NCBI GenBank assembly: GCA_034336665.1
Contig: JAPFBE010000013.1
Location: forward strand, 14,611,056 to 14,675,055
Length of the DNA: 64,000 nt
Origin: Luscinia megarhynchos
Taxonomy: Eukaryota > Chordata > Aves > Passeriformes > Turdidae
Direction: 5' to 3'
The position numbers were made by a program, and so were the translations under genes. This document shows, in pieces, positions 1 through 11,690 of this stretch (its first letter is position 1; each line of letters opens with the position of its first letter). Below the pieces are notes generated by a model. It saw only the letters and a list, made by a program, of their open reading frames with translations. It was not told the origin of the DNA and made no database searches.

Positions 1-1150
1 TTTTCAATTTTTTAAAGGACCTTTCAAAATAGGTTGGCATAATAGTAGCTGGAACAACTTATCAAGTAGACTTTTATTGATGCAGTCAATGGACATGAGG
101 GAAAAGAGTGAGGGGTGAAGAGACAAGAATTGAAACCACCCAGGAGTTAATTTCTCTGTCTGGTGGGGATATTTGACAGTATTAAAATGTCCATGTTTTT
201 TGATAAGACCATCTCCTCTCCTAAAATTATAAAGTCAGAAACTAATTTTCAAAGGGGTTTTAGAGGGAGAAGCTCATTCAGGGCTCACAAGAGGTTTCCA
301 ATATGGATGGAGAAGATATGATAGAGTGATATTCTCAGGGCTTGCTTGTCATGGTGGCTCATATAATTTCACTTTTGGAGTTCTTCTGGCACAGCCTGGC
401 TTACTCTCCTGCTCTAAAGGATGTCCAAATTCAGCTGCAGTAGACACGAGTGCACAGAGGCTATGCACAATCAGTCCAGTGGAGCTCATGGAAGGTGAAA
501 AGCAGAACTGGAGTATTTGTGCAGACTCTGTAAGTTCAGCTCTTCAGGCCCTCCCTTCCTGGCCAGTGGTAACACAGCCCATAAATTACTTCTTGCATAG
601 TTTTCACTTTTAAGCTCTGCTTTAAAACAGAAAATCTGGTGGAAGAATAAGCCAAGTATAACAGTGGCTCGTGGGGTGTGGTGGTAAAGCAGCAAAATGT
701 CTCATTGTGGATGAGGAGCCACATATCAGAGCCTTGCTCTAGATCCAGGACATGACCACCCACAGCACCTTTCTCATCACAGGTCACCAGCAGAGGGATC
801 ATGGCATGCACAGGTCAGTGCTGGTGCCCTCTGCTCAGGGCCCAGCCTGTGAGCCCATTGCAGCCCAGCCCTGTGGGAACACAGCAGCCAAAGCCAGAGA
901 CCCTTCCCAGGAGCTTCTGCATCACCGCCACAAGCAGAAAGCAAGCTGAGCCCGAAAGGGAAAATGGTTAGTCAGAAAGGGAAATCAGTTCCAATGGGTC
1001 TGGGGAAGTCTAGACTGCAAAGATTCAGTATGTCCTTCACTTAACACAGTGCTTTCCTTGGTTTGGGAGGTTTTCTGCAGCTCTGGAGGGGAGCAAACAA
1101 GGTTGCTGACCTGACAAATGCATGTGTTGTGATTCTTGTTCAGGCCCAGG
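1..1150. other. Intergenic stretch, nothing recognised
   Basis: No exon-like reading frame with flanking splice sites, RNA gene or recognisable repeat is seen here. The short open frames present have no recognisable protein similarity and look like chance. Confidence 0.5.
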
Positions 1151-1206
1151 AGGTGGAATCAATGATCCTGGTGGGTTCCTTCCAACAGAGGACAGTCTAT
1201 GATTGT
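1150..1206 (+). mobile_element. CR1 LINE 3'-end fragment (weak)
   Basis: A short stretch reading like the CR1 3' tail, with 'GATCCTGGTGGGTTCCTTCC' followed by 'CTATGATT'. It is diverged and under 60 bp, so the call rests on resemblance to the fuller copies elsewhere in the window. Confidence 0.45.
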
Positions 1207-1853
1207 TTTATTTTATCTCTATCTTCCCAAGTATTCTGTTGAGTGAGCAAAGGAAACAGGGACCTGTCCCGCACTTTGTGACAGCCTGATGTTGCTGTCT
1301 CACTAGGATATTCCAGAGAAGTGTCCTTGTGCTGTCCTGCAGATCCTTTTTTTTATTATTTTTACTCCTTCTCCACTTTCTATTTGTGGGTCTCCTGAGA
1401 TGAGATTGCTACACATCTCCCCTGACTTAAAGCATGGGAGATCCAAAATTAAGAGAAATCTGATTTTTTGGGACTTTGGCCAACAAACTCTTCCAAGTGC
1501 TATGCCACTGATCTGTGCAAAGTGTGTAAAACAGCACTAACAAGGAGAGGGTTTAATCTTTGTTACAGAATCCATAAATCACTATCCAGAGGGTGAAAAT
1601 TGAGTAGCAATTCTGTGGCTATAAAATCCACACACTATGCTAGGCTGAGAAAACAGCAAAATTGGAAATAGCAGCCCAAAAGAAACTCAGTGCCTTTCTA
1701 AAGGCAGTAAAGTGTCTGTAAAGCATCTTTGGCAACTTTAGCAAGTTTCCTCTCACCCCCAGGGAAAGAAAGAGGCAAGTTTTCCCCATTGTGTCCCCCC
1801 ATTCCTGCCAGTTCAGAGGAAGGCAGAGGCTTCTGCCCAACTCCTGTTAATGA

Positions 1854-2053
1854 AGGAAAAGGGAAAGGGAAAGGGGAAAGGGAAAGGGAAAGGGGGAAAG
1901 GGAAAGGGGAAAGGGAAAGGGGGAAAGGGGAAGGGGAAGGGGAAGGGGAAGGGGAAGGGGAAGGGGAAGGGGAAGGGGAAGGGGAAGGGGAAGGGGAAGG
2001 GGAAGGGGAAGGGGAAGGGGAAGGGAAGGGGAAGGGGAAGGGGAAGGGAAGGG
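1854..2053. repeat. Purine-only GGGAAA / GGGGAA hexanucleotide array
   Basis: About 200 bp made only of A and G on the plus strand. The left part mixes GGGAAA-type units with occasional extra G. The right part is a regular GGGGAA run with a single shortened unit near 2020. The repeat leaves long stop-free frames on both strands (Gly-Lys/Gly-Glu or Ser-Pro/Phe-Pro repeats), which are artefacts. Homopurine tracts of this kind can adopt triplex DNA; that is general knowledge, not shown here. Confidence 0.95.
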
Positions 2054-4737
2054 CTGCCAGTGGGATAGGAAAGGCTAACAGGTATAAAAACCTACAGCAT
2101 CCCATACTGGGGCACAGGTTTCATGGCTTTGTCTAGGGCAGGTCATTCTTTAGATGACTGGTGCTCTACTTTATTGGGGTTGTTCCCTGGGATGTGATTA
2201 GCTAATGGTTTATAAACCTTCCACTTCTGAGTAACTCTGTTTGGAGTCCACAAAAGACACAAAGGCCTTCAGCTGTTCCTAGATGTATGTGCTGTAGAAA
2301 CATCCAAACTACGTGAAAAAGCAGCAGACTGTGCAACTGGAACACAAAAGTATTTAACCATTTATGATTTATGCCAAAATATAATGGCATAAACTGGGAC
2401 CATCCCATTTTAAGCAGCTGCACTTAGCAAGCCAGTTCCCTGGGAGCAGATGACATTAAACCATGGCTCTCTCCCATGCAAGCTGTTTTGTGAGCCCACT
2501 GTGACACCAGAGTCTATCTCAGTTTCAAGCTCTGGCATGAACCAGCTCCAACCCAGCTCATGCTCATGTACTTCCAGCAGGACATGCTGGCACTTTACCA
2601 CATATTTCATGGTATGCTTTTATTAGTCCAGGCACGTGCAAACATTCTGGTTTGGGTTTTTTTTAACTGCATGTCATACATGGTTTTGAACATGAAAGGG
2701 AGAGATTTCTTCCCTTTACAGGTTTGGAATTCATTCTCTGGTTTTAGGGTTGTATCTCTTAATAAAAACAAAATGCTGGAGTCCAATCTGTCAAATTAAA
2801 GCAAAGATTTACCAAAGGAAAATATGCTTACAAAGTAAATATAAATTAATTTAATTGGTTCCTATTATCACTTCCACTGGAGCCCACAAGTATAATCTGG
2901 TGCTGAAGTAATTAATTGTGTGTGAAGTAGCTACTGTGCCAAAACTTACTCATAGGAGCTGAAACTCCCAGACTTTTTGGCCTGACTTTTACCTGCAGCA
3001 TCTTGGCTTTGTTATTTTGTAGAAGGGAATGAATTGAGTGCCAAGCTCTGCAATCAAATGCTCAGACAAATACTTCATGTTGTGTTTTTGTGACGAGGTG
3101 GTTACAACTACAGGCATTTTCCCACCCAGGCTGGGTCAAGACTGCTTTTGGAAGGGAAGTCAGCAGATAGGTTTAGCACTTCTGGGACTGCAGGCACTGA
3201 TTTTTGTGGTTTTCTCCATCTTAATATAGTCTCAGCTTTAATTGCTCTGTTTTTTACCCCTCCCTGCTCTGGCTGTGCAATAAAGGAGCTTTGTCTGGTT
3301 GTTTTCAGAGGGGATGGGGAGCAGTGGTGGGTGGAGGATGCAGTGCTGGTACAGGAATCAGCAGCAGCACTGAGACAGCCACCACTCATGGTCTTTCATT
3401 TCATCTTGCCAGAACAGTCACTCATTCAAACTGGGAATTAGCTCAGGCTAATCTGGATTAAAATAACCCAGGCTCAAGAGATTCTGAGGTCCTGACATGT
3501 CCTGAGAGGATGCTCAGCTGCTGCAGCTGAAGCAAACAGATGATGCTTCTTCCTGTAGGTTTGGGATGCTGGGTGTTTCTCCCCATCTCTCCAGCCTCCC
3601 ATCACACTTTCCAGCTACTGCCACCTGCCACTTCAGGCAGGTCCCTCCTTCCTTGGTGGCAGCACCCACAAGCAGAGCTGGGCATCACTCTCCATTCATC
3701 ACCTTGAGGCATCTCTAAACAAGAGGAGTCCCATTATGTTCACCAGCCAAACTCTTCCCTGGACTGGATAGAGATGGAGCTCAGCTTGGGAATTCACCCC
3801 ACACTTAAGCATTTGGGTTTTTTCCACTGTGTCCATCGCAGGTGTGAGGCTGGAATGGTGCTGGGCAAGAAGTGCTGCATGGCCACTCCAGGGGCCAGGC
3901 TGTGCTCAGGGTGCAGGAGCCAAAATCAGCTCCAAGCACACATTCTGCCCCCTCCCCTGCCCCTCCTGCCTACTGGGCCTCATGAGCAGCTTCTGGCCAC
4001 GTGGCTTTTGGAGACTGCTTCAAGACACACACAAAAATTTCAGAGCAATGAGACAACACCAAAAATACAAGGACTTTGGGGTGATTGCTGCCCACACAAA
4101 TTCCTGATCAAGATTAGAAACAGACTGATAGAGAAGAGCCTTTACATGCCAGGACACCAGCTCTGCTTCCTGGAGTCTGCAGTAAAGTCAGCTAAGACAA
4201 AAAGTGCTGCTATTACTAGAGCTAACGAAAATGCAGATTTTAAAAAAAAAGGGGAACTTTCTGAGCAAGAGCCCAACCTTAATAGGAACAGCCTGATCAC
4301 AATTTTCCAATCTTTTTCCTCAAGGGAAAGCAAAGACTAACCCTTATCTTATATACTTTTACAGTACCATCAGTTTCTGGTTCTCATTAAAAATTTAATT
4401 TGTTTAAAATTGTTAAGGTTTTGGTCTGTGAAACTTATTCCTTTCCACCTATTCTTTTCTCTCTAAATATTTATGTGCATATTTAACCAAAAACTTATTC
4501 TTAAGTATGTATTTCAGCAAGGGCCAGCATCTTCTGTATGAGTCTGCAGTTTTTTTGCCCAATTCCCAGCCCTGCCAAGGCCTCCTCTGTGCATCCTTGA
4601 GACCCTCCACGATTTCCTTGTACCTACACATTTGGCTAATGCAATCTCACATCACTGGTGGGACAGGGAATTAAAGTAATTATTGCTCACAAGCTGAGCT
4701 AATTCTCCTGAATGCTTGCTCAGGACCAAGGCAGTGG
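2054..4737. other. Intergenic stretch with no supported gene
   Basis: The longest open frame is 188 codons at 3774-4340 (+). It shows no domain, biased composition or splice context that I recognise. I see no repeat or RNA gene that can be named. Confidence 0.5.
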
Positions 4738-4860
4738 GATCACAGAATCCCAGATCACAGAATAAAGGGAGTTGGAAGGTTTAGTCCAACTCCCAGTGTG
4801 CATACCACCATCCCAAAGAGTCACACCATGTGCCCAAGAGCTCTGTCCAAACACAAATCC
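4738..4860 (-). mobile_element. CR1 LINE 3' fragment
   Basis: Begins with the tandem 'ATCACAGAATC' motif that is the reverse complement of the CR1 3' terminus. It continues with 'TTGGAAGG' and later 'TGCCCAAGAGCTCTGTCCAA', matching the CR1 3' region read on the minus strand. Confidence 0.75.
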
Positions 4861-7800
4861 ATGATCACAGTGCCCTGTTGTATTTTAGGGAGGAAGTCCA
4901 GGCCACACAGGAGTCAGCAGGAATCAGGCTCTCAGGATGGTGTAGATGCACCCCAGTGTGAAGGCACCCCAGAAACATGGGTTTGGTCCCCATCCAAACT
5001 GCCCAGACCTTACAAACTGATGGTGGGTATTTTCCAAGGGCAGCACCTCCCTCCAGAGCCCTGATGGAGAAAAAAGGAGTAAACCACAGAGACAATTCCA
5101 GGTAGCCTCACCATGAACCACTGAGGCTTGGAATGATTGCAGCTCATGGGCCAGCCCAGGCTGGAGAACCTCATAAATCACGAGGAAGTGCAGAGTTATG
5201 AGTTTCCCCAGACAAAGCCCACTAATTGCAGGCTGCTCTCAGTGCTGGTGGGAGGCCATGCAACCCACCTGGGAGGGGAGGTCCTGGGTGGGGTGATGCA
5301 GTTCCTGAGATGGACTAACACCCCTGCTGAGGTGCAAGGCTGGAGCCCAGCCCAGATGAACATCATCCCCTGACAGTGCTGTCCCAGAGTTAGCAACCTC
5401 AGCATGCAGTCTTAGCCCTGAAAATTGAATGTGCCCAGTTTTACTCCTGGGGAGGCCAGCACTTCTGAGCAAAGCAGCTTAAGCTGGGAGGAAAGGCAGG
5501 CTGTGAGGCATCAATGGGAGCTCTGTCTGCAAACAGTGATTACCTGGTGGTGCAAACGCTCCAGGGCTGGGTCTGTGCAGTAAAGCAATCCTTGTGATCA
5601 CTCCACGCCTGAGCTGAGTGACTCAGAGTAAAAATAATTAAACATGTTAATAATTATCAGGGCCCCCTTTGATTAAAACAAATAAAGCTTGTGATGTGTA
5701 AGCAAGGAGGAATGTGTAGGTTTGCAGGGCTCATCTCACAAGCAGGATCTGATAGCAAAAGCAGAGGTGGTGCCTGAGCCAGGCACCAGGGGTGCTGGGG
5801 CAGGCTGAGTGCACCCACACAGACATGGCAAGGGTGGTCAGGGTCCTGCTGCATGCAGCAGCTGCTCCCATCCTTGATCCCAAACACACTGTCTCAAGGC
5901 CAGAGATGAAACAGGGGACTAGAGGCATCATAGCTCCACACCTCAGGCCATCCCAGTGGGAGACCTGCTAGGTTTGGGGTAACTGGTCCTGGAACCAGCA
6001 TCATATGGATTGCTGAGGGAAGGTGGGAAGCAATTTTGGAAGTGGAGAAAACGTTAAATACAATTAACTGCACCTTGAAGCATGTTCTTTCAGGACATGG
6101 TGAGTGGAGGAAGGCACCTCTGAAGGGAGATTTGCACTCACAGGGATTTATTTGGGCTTCTGAGGTGCCCAGAGAAATGCAGGGTTGATGGCTTGGATGG
6201 TGGCTTCAGTGCAGTGATTGTCGAGTGAAGCAGTGTCACTAAAGGACCCTTCTGGTCTAACCCTTGCCAAGAAGCTGGTGCTGCTTGAGGAGAGATGTGG
6301 TGACCACTGTGCTGAGCTTGGAAAGCACTTCACAGAGACAGACCTGCCCAGACAAGTGGCCCCCTGGTCCTTGCCCTACACTGGTTGTTGTGGACAGAGT
6401 GCTCCGTGTCACCTTCTGGAGAGCTGCACTTTGGCCAAGAGAGGAGATGGTGTGGGTGTGGTGCTTTTGGAGGAGAGTGTGGAGCCCCTCTCCCGTGCTG
6501 GAGTGTGGCCAGAGCAGGCAGGCTGCAGGGCACCGAGCAGAGTCTGGAGCTGCTTTCCGAGGCTGTTTTGATCTCTCAAGTGTACAGGTGATAAGAATCA
6601 GTGTCCAACTGGAAAGGCATTCATAGACAAAGCCTGTGAGGCAGGAAGGTGAGTTCCAGCCGTATCACACCTGAGATCTGTGGTGCTCTAGGCAGAGAAC
6701 ACACGACTCCCTGGCAGGGCGTGTTCCCCACATGGTGCTTGGGTGGCACCACAGGGCTCCTGGGCATGGGGCACTGCACAGCTGCCAGGAGCAGGGGAGG
6801 AGCCATCTGCCTCAGCTTCACCACAGGAAGGCAAGCTCCAGGCTGAGAGGAGCTGCAGCCACTGCATGAGCAAATACAGCATCCCAGGGTGGAAATGCTC
6901 TTTGTGTGCCAAAGTGCTTCCAATCCCAGGATGGAGCTCATGTGGAACACAGGATTCAAGCTGTCCTCTCTGCAGTGTCCCAGTTCATGAGCAGGTGCAG
7001 ATTTTCCCCTGGAATGCATCCCCTCTGGGGCAATCTGTGAGAACACAGCAAACACTGCAATCACTGGGGAGAAGGAGCAAGAAAAAAATCAGCTCCAGTT
7101 CAAACCAAGGGGGATCCTCAGGATATTCAGTGCATTCCCCCTCCCTGGAAATCAGCCAGGGCCCTACCACAGCTCTGCAAACCCAAAAGGGACCCAAAGA
7201 CAGAGAGCAGAGAGCAGCACCCACAAACAGCAGAGAGCTCCCCAACCTTTTCTTCCCACTAGTGGAGATGGGGCATGCAGAGCCACCACCACCCTCTCCA
7301 GCCACATGGTCTGTATCTGCTAGTTTGCATCCTGCTGCCTCGCTAATAAAACAAACAATGACCTTGTAGTGCTTTCCTGGGGGGAAGCAGAAAATGCATT
7401 TGGAGTTAGTTTATTTTTTTAAAGTCCTATTTAAGAAAAGGAGAGGACAGGGATCCCTGCAAGGGGGACATTGCTAACATGAGAGCACAACATGCTTGAC
7501 TGCACTTTCTTCTCCCACGGTACCTCAGTGACCCCTGGAAGGCAAAACATAGGAGGGGTTAGGTGATGCAGCTACATCGTGTACAGAGCAGCAGCCCCTT
7601 TAGCATGTGGCTGCAGTCACACAGCTGGGGAGTGACACGTATTTGGGGAGATACCCAGCAGTGTGAGGCTGGCTGTGATCGGGATCCAGGGTAACTGCGC
7701 CACCTCATGGTTCCCAGAGCCCCAGGGGGAGAGCACGGTGTGCCTCGTGTTCACTGAAGCATCCTCACACCTGAGGAAAGCTGCGGCAGCTTTGCTCACT

Positions 7801-8746
7801 GTGCTGGAATCACCTCCTTCAGCAGGGCTGAAGGCTCCACGGTTTACTGCCTTATTTTGGCAAAACTCAAAATAATCTCCAAAGGAACTATTATTCTTCT
7901 AAAACAAAATAAGAGCTGGAGATGACCGTGGCACAGCTGTCTCCTGCCTGTTCTGGCACTGTTCCTTAGAGCACACACACATCCAGTCCCCGTGGCAGAT
8001 CCCATCGTGGATGAGGGCAGTCCCAGATTATCAGGGTCTGTTTCCTTTTCCATTGACCCACTTGAAATAATCTCTCTGGTTTGGCACCCCAGGCAGCCCT
8101 CCTTTTAGCTTTCTATTCTCACCCTTCACACTTGAAGCTGATTATTAGCTGTGTATCTTGCAGGCTGTCAGTTGGACATTCAACTGGAATTGACTGGAAT
8201 TTCCCAGTTTTTCCTCTGCAAGAGATGTGGTGGGAGCAGTTTCCACCTGCTTGAGTCCAGCACAAGGTAGCACCTGGAAAAGGTGAGAGCAGGGTGTCAC
8301 CAGGGTTAAGCAAATCCACCCCAAAGTCCAGTGACCCTCTTCTGAGAATGCCTCACTGCTGTCTCCTCCTTAACCACGTTCAGCCATGCAGGTTGCATTT
8401 CTGTGGACAATTTCCCTTTGCCTCAGTTATCCAGCACCAGCAGTGTGCAGTGAGATAACAATAATGATCACAGTTAATTTATGGCAATGTCATGCTCACC
8501 ATGTATCACAGACTCTTGGCATGGGTGGTTCCTGGCATCATGAAACACATGTGTAGTGCAAGAAAATGGAAATCTGATGTATCCTAAGTCTAGATGCAGC
8601 TACTACTTTTTGAACTTCCCCTCCCTGCCCTCTACACCAGTGTTTGTTCATAAAATAAGGCTTTTTGAGAAGGTGCAATTGCAGCAATGGGCTCAGAGCC
8701 CTTTTGATTATTGTTCTGCATCGTTTTCCTTATTCCCTTTGTGTGT
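4861..8746. other. Intergenic stretch, relatively GC-rich, no supported gene
   Basis: This segment has several chance-length open frames, the largest 208 codons at 6743-7369 (+). None has a recognisable motif, conserved start context or exon structure. The composition is G+C-richer than the surroundings without being a CpG island. Confidence 0.45.
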
Positions 8747-8850
8747 CATAGACTCACAGAATCCCAGAATGGTTTGGATTGGAAGGAACCTTAAAGCTCA
8801 TCCAGTTCCACCCCTCTGGCCTTCTCTGTCAGTAAACCAGGCATTCAAAT
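8747..8850 (-). mobile_element. CR1 LINE 3' fragment
   Basis: 'CATAGACTCACAGAATC' followed by 'TGGTTTGGATTGGAAGGAAC' and 'CTTAAAGCTCATCCAGTTCC' is the reverse complement of the CR1 3' tail. It is truncated after about 100 bp. Confidence 0.85.
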
Positions 8851-10433
8851 ATACTGCACAATGCCTATCAGCATCAGTCTGGAATCACCCACAGAATGGA
8901 TGGGCTACAGGGACTAGACAAAGTGTCACATTCCCATTTGAGTTCCAGCTCTTTGCTCTAATTTAATGAAGCAATGAACCAGCTTGGTGTCTTCATGCCT
9001 GAGGCTGTAGCATCCTGTCTCCATCTATGATCAAAGGAGTCCAGGCACCAGGCTTGGAGCATGTTGTAAGAACCACTAAATGAAAGTCAATGAGCTGGGC
9101 AATGAATTAGATCAAACTAGACAATTGAGCTAGACTCAACCATTCTCCAAATAAAGGAAAAACCGCCATGTAACTCCTCTTATGTGCTAAGGGTGTTACC
9201 AGTTCTGCAGGAAAAAGCACATATAAAGCCATTTAATTCTGTGGATAAAATCAGAGGTCTAAGGGCAGAGGGTTTTGTATGGTGTTTGACTATTTGATTC
9301 CTGGAAATAGTCTCAATGCTGGAGCATGATTTGCACATAAAACCTTACTGGTTTTTTTTTACTTGGTTGCAACAGAAGCTCATGCAGTGCAGTGTCATCT
9401 CTGTCCCCCAGGATTTGTCAAGCACTTAAATGTCACAAGCTCTTTGGGTCACTATTGCTATTCTCTGCTATAAGATGGTGAAACTGAGGAGTGGAGATGT
9501 TCAGTGCATTACCTTAGCCCAGAGTGGGAAAGTATTCCTTTGCAATTCAGAACAGTACTCATTCCCATGCCAAGCTTTGCCCCTGACCCGAGCCATAATA
9601 AAGAAAGCAAAGAGAATAAACGTGGAAGGCAGAAAAGGGATTTGCACTCAAATGTACATCAGTTTTGGGCACAGCTTTTCCCTTAGTGGGAGCAGGTAAA
9701 GACAAGAGATACCCACACAGCCTCCCCTTCTCAGGTCTGTTATTTGGGATGCCACATCAGGTTTGGGGATCAGCCCAAGCTTTGGATCCCACCTTCTAGT
9801 CCAGCAGCCACTGGTATCACCCTGAGTGTGCTCTCATGTTTGTTCAGAAGATATGCTGACCATTTTTGTCAATCCTAGAATTTGTATCACACTTGTTTGT
9901 CAGAGCCCCACCTATCCTGTACAGCACTTCCTTTCGTGATAATTGCTGCTGAGATACAGAGCTAAGTAGTGGAAAGGGGAGAAAACTCTCACCATTGTCT
10001 TGAGGCAAGTCTGTTGAAACATGAACTCTGATATTTTCTTCCAAGCTCCTCCCTTGTGATAGGCTGCTGAGCATCCCTGGAATTTCCTTGCATTTGGAGA
10101 CTGTCCTGAACTGTTGTGGAAACATACAGAGATTGGGAAGGTGCCATTTGGTGTTGAAAGATTCTCAGTTTTGTCAAGAATGAATCGGAAAGAGTGGTGA
10201 GCTGCTCTTAGTCTACAGCTTAGTACATATCCAAGGAGAACATACCCCCTGGAAAGGAGAAAAGAGACCACCAGGGAGATGGGATGTGGAAGAAAATCAA
10301 AATATCAAAGTAGAAAACAAGTGCCTCAAAATAGGACCAGTGTTGGATGACAGCAAGAGGCTTCTTCCCACTGTGGCACTTGGGAAAAGGAGGCAGATGA
10401 GAAAATTCCCACTGACTCTTTGTGTTAAGAAGT

Positions 10434-10527
10434 ATTATTAATAAAAAACTATTAACATTAACATTAATATTAACATTAAATATTAAATATTAATTATTAA
10501 ATAGTAAATATTAAATATTATTTAATC
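10434..10527. repeat. AT-rich low-complexity tract (ATTAACATTAA / TAAATATTA type)
   Basis: Roughly 90 bp of short variants of ATTAACATTA and TTAAATATTA. It is a degenerate tandem microsatellite. Confidence 0.85.
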
Positions 10528-11245
10528 CCTCCAGGGAATTAAGAGTTACAAGCAGGTTTTGTCACAGCCTGATTTCCAGCTTGGGCTGTGCTGCTCACCA
10601 GGGAAAGCAGCTCATCCCCTGCTCTGTGAGGTCAGCAGGACATCTAGTGGCAGAATAACATTGAAATACACAGGAGAATACACTGGACTCTGAAGATTTG
10701 CTTTCGTTTTTTGGACAGCTCGATTATCACCTTCTTTCTACCACACATAAAAAGGACTGGCTGAGAGCTCAACATTATATTTTTAACTTATCAGTTGAAA
10801 AAATGCATTGAAATGATGCTTTCCTTTATCTTCCAAACTCCAGCTTTATGGAGATAAAACCCTACTGCAACCCTGTGCTTCTTACCTGTGCTCAGCTTCC
10901 CAAGACACTGTTCACCCTGACTCTCTCCTTCTTTTTGAGGAGTTGGACAAACCACTGTTGTGTCTGGTTCTGGTTATGTTTTTGCCCACATGTGAAGGGT
11001 TCTATATGCCATTGCTGCTGGGCTGATTGATGTGATCTTGTTAGTCAGCTCATAAGAAATTTTTTTCCATCTGTTCTTTCCAAAAAAGTTTTTCAGAGCT
11101 TTTTGCAATTTGGCTTTGATGGTACTGGATTTTGTTTAAAGGCTACATTACCTGTTGAACACCTTTGTGCAGCTGTTCCATTTAGTACAAGGTTGTTTTT
11201 CACTGGAAACAAACCAGTCACTATTCAGCTTTGGCAGCTGCTAAC

Positions 11246-11330
11246 AAAAACAAAAACAATAACCCAAAACCAAAACAAAAAACAAAATTTAAAAAAAAAA
11301 TTAAAAATTTTAAAAAATTTTTAAAAACCC
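11246..11330. repeat. A-rich then A/T-only low-complexity tract
   Basis: Imperfect AAAAC/CCAAAA units grade into a run made only of A and T. It could be an old poly(A) tail or simple low complexity; no parent element is visible next to it. Confidence 0.75.
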
Positions 11331-11394
11331 AATCTTTGCAATGGTGAAATTAAATTTCCTAGTGGAGCAGGAAATACTGCCATTTTACCTGCAG

Positions 11395-11690
11395 TGAATC
11401 ATAGAATCTCAGAAAGGTTTGGAAGGGACCTTAAAGATCATCTTGTTCTACCCCTCTGCCATGAGTAGGGACACCTTTCACTAGACCAGGTTGCTCCAAG
11501 CCCTGTCCAGCCTGGCCAGGCACAATTCCAGGGATAGGGAAGCCACAGCTTCTTTGGCCAACCTGTGCCAGGGCCTCACCACCCTCATTTCTTCCTAATC
11601 TCCATCAGAGATTGATCTAATCTACCCTCCTTCAGTTTAAAGCAATTTCTTCTTGTCCTGTCAGGCTTATAATCTGATTTATCTTTGTTA
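11395..11690 (-). mobile_element. CR1 LINE 3' fragment, about 300 bp
   Basis: A clear reverse-complement CR1 3' end. It opens with 'AATCATAGAATCTCAG' and 'GGAAGGGACCTTAAAGATCA', then the 'CACTAGACCAGGTTGCTCCA' and 'AACCTGTGCCAGGGCCTCAC' blocks, and ends in the 'TTCTTGTCCTGTCAGGCTT' region. It is 5'-truncated, as usual for this family. Confidence 0.95.

Larger units (their letters stand above)
8851..11394. other. Intergenic stretch, AT-rich, no supported gene
   Basis: No recognisable coding exon or RNA gene. Two low-complexity tracts inside it are listed separately. Confidence 0.5.

Noticed and set aside
1698..2136. Long Ser-Pro / Gly-Glu / Gly-Lys repeat proteins on both strands
   Set aside because: They are translations of the GGGGAA array, which has no stop codons in these frames.
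3774..4340. 188-codon open frame on plus strand
   Set aside because: No domain, no exon context, no recognisable similarity; within the range expected by chance in 64 kb.
6743..7369. 208-codon open frame on plus strand with several Cys residues
   Set aside because: Lies in G+C-richer sequence with few stops; the Cys pattern fits no zinc-finger spacing I recognise, and no splice or start context supports it.
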